This document shows, one piece after another, positions 58,431-64,000 of a stretch of 64,000 bases of DNA. Under the pieces are notes generated by a model, which made no database searches, was not told the DNA's origin, and saw only the letters and a list, made by a program, of their open reading frames with translations. Position 1 is the first letter of the stretch. Every line of letters begins with the position of its first letter. The stretch is taken from positions 1 through 64,000 of the forward strand of contig NZ_JAODWD010000002.1 in assembly GCF_025345615.1 (NCBI RefSeq). The letters are read 5' to 3'. Source of the stretch: Mycobacterium deserti. GTDB lineage: Bacteria > Actinomycetota > Actinomycetes > Mycobacteriales > Mycobacteriaceae. Position numbers and translations under genes: made by a program.

Positions 58431-59210
58431 TCATGCTGTCGTCGGCGCGCCCAGGATTGCGTCGAGTGCTGCGGCCAGTGCAGCGGGGTCATTCAGCGGC
58501 ACGGCAGTCACGAGACCCGACGCCGCCAGGGCCGACCCACGTCGGTCTGACTTCTCACCGTGCACGGCGTCGGCGAGCCTATCGGCAGTCCGGCCGGAAT
58601 CCTCGATGACGATGACGCGCCGACCGGCGTCCACGCTGCGTTTCACGTCGTCATAGGCAATTTCACCGCCGTTGATCAGCACCGTGGCCGAGGAGCTGCT
58701 CGCGGCAAGCACCGACGCCGTCTGCGCGATCCACGGCGCTTCGGCGCCCCACGTGGTACCCGGGACGATCACGAAATGTGAGTGCCGTGGTTCGAGAGGA
58801 GCGGCATCGGGTGGCGGTGGTCGGCCCGGCAACAGGACAGTCCCCACAGCGACGACACCGACGAGCGGAAACGGCGCGGGCAGCGACGCGCGTATTTCAC
58901 CGCACAACCGCATCACTCCGGACAACGTCCCGCCATCGACCACCGCCGCTTTGTGTCGTTGCACCGCCGGGGCCAGACCCGCGACGAAAATCGGGCGCAA
59001 GGCCTCGATGTCGGATTCGTCGAGTCCGCCAGCGCCGCCAACCACCACGACCGTTGGCAAGGGGGGCTGCAGCCCCAAAGCTGTGACGGCGCCCCTTAGG
59101 TCGTCGACTTCGGAAATCTCCACTGCCACGGCGGAAGCGCCGTCGGGGAAGTCGATATGTTGCGGGGATATCACCGAGCACCGCAGCAGAGCGAAAATGA
59201 CCGATCCCAC
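58431..59210 (-). CDS. LSDAT/SLOG-family protein
   Basis: The product has about 259 residues. It carries the nucleotide-binding strands of the LSDAT_prok (SLOG superfamily) domain: TVVVVGGAGGLDESDIEALR, KAAVVDGGTLSGVMRLCGEI and SHFVIVPGTTWGAEAPWIAQ, with a late INGGEIAYDDV. The start is uncertain; GTG at 59210 or 59174 are candidates, and the longer frame to 59399 is Arg/Pro-rich and unlikely. SLOG domains are known sensors of NAD-derived signals (for example in ThsA). It lies 253 bp upstream of the patatin gene. Confidence 0.7.
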   Translation of the reverse strand: MGSVIFALLRCSVISPQHIDFPDGASAVAVEISEVDDLRGAVTALGLQPPLPTVVVVGGAGGLDESDIEALRPIFVAGLAPAVQRHKAAVVDGGTLSGVMRLCGEIRASLPAPFPLVGVVAVGTVLLPGRPPPPDAAPLEPRHSHFVIVPGTTWGAEAPWIAQTASVLAASSSSATVLINGGEIAYDDVKRSVDAGRRVIVIEDSGRTADRLADAVHGEKSDRRGSALAASGLVTAVPLNDPAALAAALDAILGAPTTA

Positions 59211-59599
59211 TCGGCGACCAGGCCGTGGGAAGCCCTGTTGGCGGGCGGCATGACGGCGTGCGGTGTCGCATGCCGGCAGGCGGAAACGGCCCGATCCGTC
59301 GATGGCATGTCGCCCATATTGCCCGATCGGGTGGTGGGTGGCGAAGTTCGGGCGATGAAGTCGTCTCGACGCGGGGAACGGTGGGGGCGAACGCGACACC
59401 TATATGCCCTACGTCGGTCGGCACGCAGCCCGACGCGAATTGGTGGTGTCAACTCCGGTTGAGGCGCGGTAAATCGACCTCGCAAGGAGTGCTCGTGGCC
59501 GCAGTGTCACTCCCGCCCTCGTTGCTCACGTCATCAGGCACGCCCGAAGGAGTGGATCTCCCTCGCTCGGATCGACGGCAATCTACTGGGGTGCCTTCG
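59211..59599. other. Spacer of about 390 bp inside the defence cluster
   Basis: No supported gene. A second promoter for the LSDAT/patatin half of the cluster may lie here. Confidence 0.4.
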
Positions 59600-60145
59600 C
59601 TAGCTACAGTTGCGGTTGTTGAGCATAAGGCCGGTGGTCGACCCCGTAGCGGGATCCAACTCGTCACGGCGAGCCACGGCATCATCAACCCAGGCAGCGA
59701 TTGTGCCGTCGCTGGGAGCCGGACCGTAGAACCGAGCGTATCCCGTGTCCACCCCGTTGTCCTGAGTGATGTTCAAGGCCAGCCGCGATGGAAGCGTGGC
59801 CCAGCCGTGGTCCTCGGCCGAGGGCAGCTGCACTCCGATCAGGCCGCCGCGTTTGCTGTTGTCGAAGTTGCGTAGCGTCGCCGCGATCTCCCAGTCCACA
59901 TACCGTCGGGCCCACGTGCACTTGCCGATTAATACGACCGTGCACGATGTTCCAGCGATCTCCTCCTCGCGGATACGGCGCATCACGTAGTCGTCGTCAC
60001 CACTTTCGATGTGCTCTGCGAAATCATCACCCAATTCGTCCAAGCCCAAGGTGCGGATCTCGTTGAAGTAGCCTTCGAACCGGCGACACCAGATGTTCGC
60101 CTCAAGCTCGTCGTCCTGGTGGAACGACAAGAAGATGTTGCGCAC
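59600..60145 (-). CDS. ThsB-like TIR-fold protein (MTH538/DUF1863 type), copy 3
   Basis: The product has 181 residues. The TIR-like domain reads RNIFLSFHQDDELEANIWCR, then DYVMRRIREEE, and CTVVLIGKCTWARRYVDWEI with AATLRNF. It is a paralog of the intact protein at 42449 and of ThsB in Thoeris, which makes a cyclic ADP-ribose signal. It starts 22 bp after the HORMA-like gene and so is in one operon with HORMA and the AAA+ ATPase, where a CD-NTase would sit in CBASS. Confidence 0.78.
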   Translation of the reverse strand: MRNIFLSFHQDDELEANIWCRRFEGYFNEIRTLGLDELGDDFAEHIESGDDDYVMRRIREEEIAGTSCTVVLIGKCTWARRYVDWEIAATLRNFDNSKRGGLIGVQLPSAEDHGWATLPSRLALNITQDNGVDTGYARFYGPAPSDGTIAAWVDDAVARRDELDPATGSTTGLMLNNRNCS

Positions 60146-60167
60146 TCGACTTCCTCTTCCCTGCGTC

Positions 60168-60689
60168 CTACAGAGCGCTGCGCTCGGAGAGACCGACCTC
60201 GCGCAGATCCTGCATCGGCAGCGAGTGGATGGTCGGACTCTTCGCCCAGTCGGGCACGCTACTTGCGTAGGACACGCCTACCAAGGGGCACAGGCGCTGA
60301 TGACGGGCGGGGTCGGCGCGGATAGCCGAGGTGAAGAGCACCCAGTAGTACGGCGCAAGGGTCTCGCGGTCAGCTACGCCTGCGAAGCGCCGCCCCAAGA
60401 TTAGGGCTTCGGGAGAGCCCTTCCCCTCCCACCCGGGGAGGTCCGTGGAGAACTCCAGTTCGGCCATCTCGAGGTGGGCCGACCACTTGATCCGTGCTTC
60501 AACCTCGTACACCCGACCACCGTTGCGCTCGAGGTACAGCCCCACGGAGTCGAGCCACCGCTCCCGCACACCGTGGCACACCTTGGCGGTAGCGCTCTCG
60601 CTGATTCCGGCCTCGCTGAACAGCACCGAAACCTGATCGACCAACGCCTGGGCACGCGTGTAGGCATACGTATAGGTGTAGGTGCTCAA
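60168..60689 (-). CDS. Bacterial HORMA-domain-like protein
   Basis: The product has 173 residues and a compact alpha/beta pattern of HORMA proteins. A first strand of alternating Thr/Tyr (STYTYTYAYTRAQALVDQV) is followed by a helix, VCHGVRERWLDSVGLYLER and RVYEVEARIKWSAH, and a C-terminal safety-belt-like part (GVSYASSVPDWAKS). Length and first-strand pattern match bacterial HORMA proteins of type III CBASS. The adjoining TRIP13-like ATPase supports this, because the two families act as a pair. The C-terminal tail could be a closure-type peptide. The call rests partly on context. Confidence 0.62.
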   Translation of the reverse strand: MSTYTYTYAYTRAQALVDQVSVLFSEAGISESATAKVCHGVRERWLDSVGLYLERNGGRVYEVEARIKWSAHLEMAELEFSTDLPGWEGKGSPEALILGRRFAGVADRETLAPYYWVLFTSAIRADPARHQRLCPLVGVSYASSVPDWAKSPTIHSLPMQDLREVGLSERSAL

Positions 60690-60701
60690 GATTTCCCTCC
60701 G

Positions 60702-61547
60702 TTACTTGCCCAAGTGTGACCGGGTCGCAATGCCCCTGTCACTCCAAATCCCCGCCGCCAGGTCCCCAATCTCAGCAGGGCTCAACGGGTTCTTGCTCAT
60801 CTGCAGCGCCGGGGCATCCTGATCTCGGGACCCGGCCCTTACCAGACCCGGCAAATCCTGCGCGAGCCGTCGTACCTCCGCCTCCGACGACCGAGCGAGA
60901 ATCTCTGAAAGGAGGTCGGAGAAGAACGCGATCGGTGCATCCGGAACCCGGGCTAGCAGTGCAGGCACCTCGTCCGCCGCCAACACGCCAGCGAGGATGC
61001 CAGCGACGATCGTCTCCCGTTCGGGCTGAGTGAGCAGCCACGGAAACGCGCGCATCCGGCCCGGACGCCGCAACGGCGGGTAAATTTTCGACAAGTCATT
61101 GCCCGTGATGAACACGGGCACCCGACGCAGCTTCTTGCCCGCCGCTTCGGTCGGGCTGTCAGCCAGGTGCATCAACTGAGCAAGCACCTGCTGGTGATTG
61201 ACCGTAGTGGTGCTGTTCTCCCATTCGCCGACCGTGGTGTCGAAGTCGTCCACGAGCACCGCAGCAGGGCGGCCCTCCTCGATCCGGTGCCCGGCGTCCT
61301 CATAGACGCTGAGCACGAGCTTGCCGGGTGTCCCGGCACGGTCGCTCTCGAGATCCGCAGCGTTGATACTGACTGTCAGCACACTGCGTCGCTCCAAATG
61401 GGTGCGGATCTGGAAGCTCTTGCCGTCACCTGGTCGACCGAACACACCGAGAACCAACGGCCATCCACCGGAGGCGGACAGATTGAAGACCAAATGCTGG
61501 TCCACAGCATGCGCAAAGCGCTCAGGGATATGCGGCCCAGCAGACAA
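60702..61547 (-). CDS. Pch2/TRIP13-like AAA+ ATPase
   Basis: The product has about 281 residues. It has Walker A GRPGDGKS at 37-44, Walker B VLVDDFD at 97-103, sensor-1 FITGND at 146-151, and the arginine-finger region RRPGRM at 160-165. A C-terminal helical lid follows. The TTG at 61547 is chosen because GGAGG lies 6 bp ahead; the frame extends to 61697 without a better start. The gene is 12 bp from the HORMA gene. In CBASS the Pch2-like ATPase (Cap6) remodels HORMA to switch the enzyme off; the same role is inferred here. Confidence 0.8.
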   Translation of the reverse strand: MSAGPHIPERFAHAVDQHLVFNLSASGGWPLVLGVFGRPGDGKSFQIRTHLERRSVLTVSINAADLESDRAGTPGKLVLSVYEDAGHRIEEGRPAAVLVDDFDTTVGEWENSTTTVNHQQVLAQLMHLADSPTEAAGKKLRRVPVFITGNDLSKIYPPLRRPGRMRAFPWLLTQPERETIVAGILAGVLAADEVPALLARVPDAPIAFFSDLLSEILARSSEAEVRRLAQDLPGLVRAGSRDQDAPALQMSKNPLSPAEIGDLAAGIWSDRGIATRSHLGK

Positions 61548-62906
61548 ATGAGACCTCCAATGTCCTAATACGTCGAGATAACTCCAAGTCTGGCACGAAG
61601 GTCCGACAAGACCGGCGCATCGTCCTCGTTTCCGCTGGTAATGGGCGACTCCGCGGGAGAATCCATCGGCCCGCCCCACGCCACCGATCTTCGGCACGTC
61701 AGCCAGGCCCGGATGTTGGCCGTCAACGCAGGATCAGGTGGTCGTCGTGACCGTCGATCTCGTTCCGATGTTGAGATACCGTGCGCTTCTCTCTGAAGCT
61801 CGACATCTCGCCTGGCGACTCGCCAATCATGGATAACCGCTGTTATCCATAAGTTGTTGGCTACTCTCCACCAGACCCCCGCCGCGCACCCCGTCGGGAT
61901 GCGGGTTCACGGGAACGCCGTGGTGGAGCGCCTACTCTTCGTAACTGTGCTTGCGTTCCATCCTTAGCGGGCCACGGCAGCCCCAACCTGCCCACTACCA
62001 CTACAATCACGTCCAGAGTCGGCCACCTACTGATGCGCTCATACATCAGGCAATTCGCACGGGTCGATCTCACAGTGACCAATGGACTACAGCAGAATTC
62101 CAGAAGCGATACTGTCATCTGCGGGGTTCCCTTGCAGCGAATCGTGGCGGTCGCGGATCATCCGTAGTTAGCGGCAGAGGGCGGCGGGTGGTCACGATGC
62201 GATCGGCTGACCGCCGTCGAGGTCTGACGTTCGCGGAGAGCCGGGCGTGGGTCATCGCCGCAGCGGATGGCGGCTGGGATACCAGGGCCGCTGAGCGGAT
62301 GCGCACGTTCGCCACCACCAGCGGCGCGGCAGATCTCGAGCTTCCGGCGTCCTGGACTGCGCTATACGCGCGACGGTTCATGTAGAAGGCAGGCAAGCGC
62401 CCGCAGACCCGCGAAGCTGTGAGGTGCACGATTAGGGACTTTGCTCCCTTGAGATGCGATCAGCTTCGGCTCAGCTACCCCTAACACCGTATTGCGGGTG
62501 ACAGCTCCGGTTTTACGTGGGTGATGTCCGGGTAACAATCAGCGTCACAGATTGATTGGGAATTCTATTCTCGTCTTCGCTCGATGGATCTGGGCGGTGC
62601 AGTCGCGGCGACGCCCGCGCCAAGCCCCCTCGCAATCAGGGCCCAGCTCGCCATCCGTGGCGACGTATCCGTTGTCGGTTGAAATACACAGCGAAGCAGT
62701 ACATCTCACAATCTGCAGCGCACCGAATAGCCCCGGTTTATAGCCGCACGGTCGCTTTGGTTAACAAGTCGCCCTCAGACCTTGGCTAGCTCTGCAGCGG
62801 CGCGCAGGCGTCAGATTCGGTCCAATCCGCTGCGTCACCAGCCTTCGTTACGGCACCAAACGCCGCGGCGACGGCATGCCCAGCACCGGTAGAGGGCGAG
62901 TGACGG
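61548..62906. other. About 1.3 kb without a recognised gene
   Basis: A frame at 61951-62385 reads SRAWVIAAADGGWDTR near its end but I cannot assign it. The promoter of the defence operon should lie near 61560-61850. The region also holds the inverted repeat at 61829. Confidence 0.4.
61829..61850. repeat. GGATAA-N6-TTATCC inverted repeat, right copy
   Basis: ATGGATAAC-CGCT-GTTATCCAT is a perfect 9/4/9 dyad. It differs from the left copy at 42108 in four central positions, all transitions, and shares TTATCCAT. It is 282 bp upstream of the AAA+ start. Confidence 0.65.
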
Positions 62907-63215
62907 CTAGCTGGCCCCAGGAAACGGCACGGACGCCGGCTTGGCCCGCCCAGGCCGGACTGCGGCCAACAGCGCCTCACGCGCGTCGTCTTCGGACTTG
63001 CCGACGAGATCGGCGTAGACACGTGGACCGAGCAGACCCGAAACGTCGCAGTCACGCACCCGCACCGGGATGAGAATCCGACCGGCGCCGTCGGCGTCTT
63101 CGACGAATTTCGCCGACCATTCGGCCTTCACCATCGCGCGGTCACCAAGGTAGACCGGCGACAGCACCATGATGAGGCGCTTGGAGTCGCGGCCCAATAC
63201 TACTCGGTCGGTACA
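62907..63215 (-). pseudogene. Truncated TIR-domain fragment
   Basis: The frame reads GRDSKRLIMVLSPVYL, AEWSAKFVEDADG, LIPVRVRDCDVSGLLG, as in the second half of the TIR domain at 48222-49370 (AEWSAKF versus PEWAAKF, and LVPVRVAPCD). The first half is missing; a different gene fragment starts at the break near 63215. Confidence 0.7.
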
Positions 63216-63767
63216 GCGACTCTTTGTCTTGGCAGCGTGCCCGAATCATTTGGCAATGTTCACGTGGAATCGCTCATGTCAGGCACACCGGCGGTTATCG
63301 CTCGCGTCGGTGCGCAGCGCTTATCAATACCCGACAGCTTGGTGCGAAAAATAGACCCCGGCCGGACTGAAGATGCCGCCCAACATGTCGCGCAGATCGT
63401 TCACTCATCCGAGCGCACGTCGACGGATCTGCGACATTTTCTGATCAACGAGTACTCGCTAAAGCGAATGCTGAAAGGATATGAAGAAGCCGTTCTTCAA
63501 TGCGATTTACAGGCGCCAGCGACGTTCTCACCACGGCGCACGCTACGACTCGACGGCGAGATTCGCATTCCGCCCTGGGCCGCGGTTCTCGATAGCGGGT
63601 ACTACCACGACTACTCGGGCTACTGTGCCGATACACATTTTCTCAGCATCCTACCTAGGATTTCCGACGGTGTATCGGTGCGCGACCTGATAGAAGGAGA
63701 CGGCGTTCACCTTGATAAGATCCAACGCTGGGTCGATTCTGGACTAATCGCGGTCGGACTGGTGTGA
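63216..63767 (+). pseudogene. Truncated glycosyltransferase-like gene (C-terminal part)
   Basis: The frame reads LCLGSVPESFGNVHVESLMS, then GTPAVIARVGAQR, the E-rich donor-site region of GT4-type glycosyltransferases. About 100 further residues follow with a helical tail (SVRDLIEGDGVHLDKI). The N-terminal acceptor domain is missing at the junction with the TIR fragment, so the product is unlikely to work. The GTG at 63237 could serve as a start. Confidence 0.5.
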
Positions 63768-64000
63768 GGGGATTTGGCGGAAACTCGTCGCTCAGTCCGC
63801 TCATATTGGCCCAGTACTCAGTTCCGTTTGACCGCAAGGCGAGCTGTTGGACGACCGTCATAAGCAACTAATCCGAGTGGGAAGCGAGCTAGGGCCCAAA
63901 TCCTGTGTCACGATCACTCGAACTTTCGCAGGAGCCTATCGCTGAATGGCGTCGTCGCAACTAGCGGCTTGAGAAGACTGCGGTTCCTCCCAACGCCAAT
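63768..64000. other. Right end of the window
   Basis: No supported feature in the last 230 bp. Confidence 0.4.

Noticed and set aside
54974-61547. A complete type III CBASS operon
   Set aside because: HORMA and TRIP13-like genes are present, but no CD-NTase signature was found in any frame of the cluster.
1-64000. CRISPR arrays
   Set aside because: No regularly spaced 24-48 bp repeats with unique spacers were seen; the repeat clusters at 40676 and 41660 are too short or irregular.

Overview
The window is high-GC actinobacterial DNA, most like a mycobacterium or close relative. The signs are frequent GTG/TTG starts, a predicted LLM-class F420-type oxidoreductase, IclR and TetR regulators, and winged-helix, P450 and SDR families typical of Mycolicibacterium/Mycobacterium. 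It is an accessory region. I count about twenty broken genes, remnants of IS481, IS30 and a tyrosine integrase, and no rRNA, tRNA or core housekeeping block. All assignments come from reading the sequence; no database search was run.

Region 1 (1-5.4 kb): an aromatic ring-cleavage operon. It holds the end of a Rieske oxygenase large subunit, a ferredoxin, a dihydrodiol-dehydrogenase-like SDR, a FrsA-like alpha/beta hydrolase and a two-domain extradiol dioxygenase. A winged-helix (AlkZ/HTH_42 type) gene follows.

Region 2 (5.4-30.1 kb): a patchwork of catabolic genes and decayed genes. Intact genes include two ABM-fold monooxygenase-like proteins, a PPOX-fold flavoprotein, a P450, two paralogous IclR regulators, SDRs, two bicupins, a ferredoxin, an acetoacetyl-CoA-synthetase-like ligase, a MmyB-type XRE regulator and an Lnt-like acyltransferase. 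Interspersed are remnants of a quinone oxidoreductase, a FAD monooxygenase, a GntR regulator, an amidohydrolase, SDRs and an integrase.

Region 3 (30.5-39.3 kb): two TetR genes, a Tat-signal SDR, a PQQ-type sugar dehydrogenase lipoprotein, and a second aromatic operon (FAD hydroxylase, extradiol dioxygenase, fumarylacetoacetase-family hydrolase). A frameshifted LysR gene lies beyond. A dyad, TCCTG-N5-CAGGA, recurs in front of the transcription units of regions 2 and 3. Five times it occurs as two boxes exactly 21 bp apart. It is probably the operator of the two IclR paralogs and ties these catabolic units into one regulon.

Region 4 (39.3-42.3 kb): a mobile-element boundary with a TnsA-like fragment, four 13-bp tandem repeats, a cluster of six 16-18 bp repeats, an unknown gene and an IS30 fragment.

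Region 5 (42.4-63.2 kb): a dense island of TIR, SLOG, Clp-N, TPR, HORMA and AAA+ genes, which looks like an anti-phage/NAD-signalling defence island. Its centrepiece is a minus-strand cluster at 61547-54974: a Pch2/TRIP13-like AAA+ ATPase, a HORMA-like protein, a ThsB-like TIR protein, an LSDAT/SLOG protein, a patatin phospholipase, and a SLOG/TIR-like/TPR protein. It resembles type III CBASS control (HORMA plus TRIP13) with the CD-NTase replaced by a Thoeris-type TIR enzyme, and with a patatin effector next to SLOG sensors. This is the best candidate for an undescribed system. A tightly coupled TIR-TPR plus FINCPFD-family pair (51395-53163) is a second candidate. Beyond 63.2 kb a truncated glycosyltransferase-like fragment begins.
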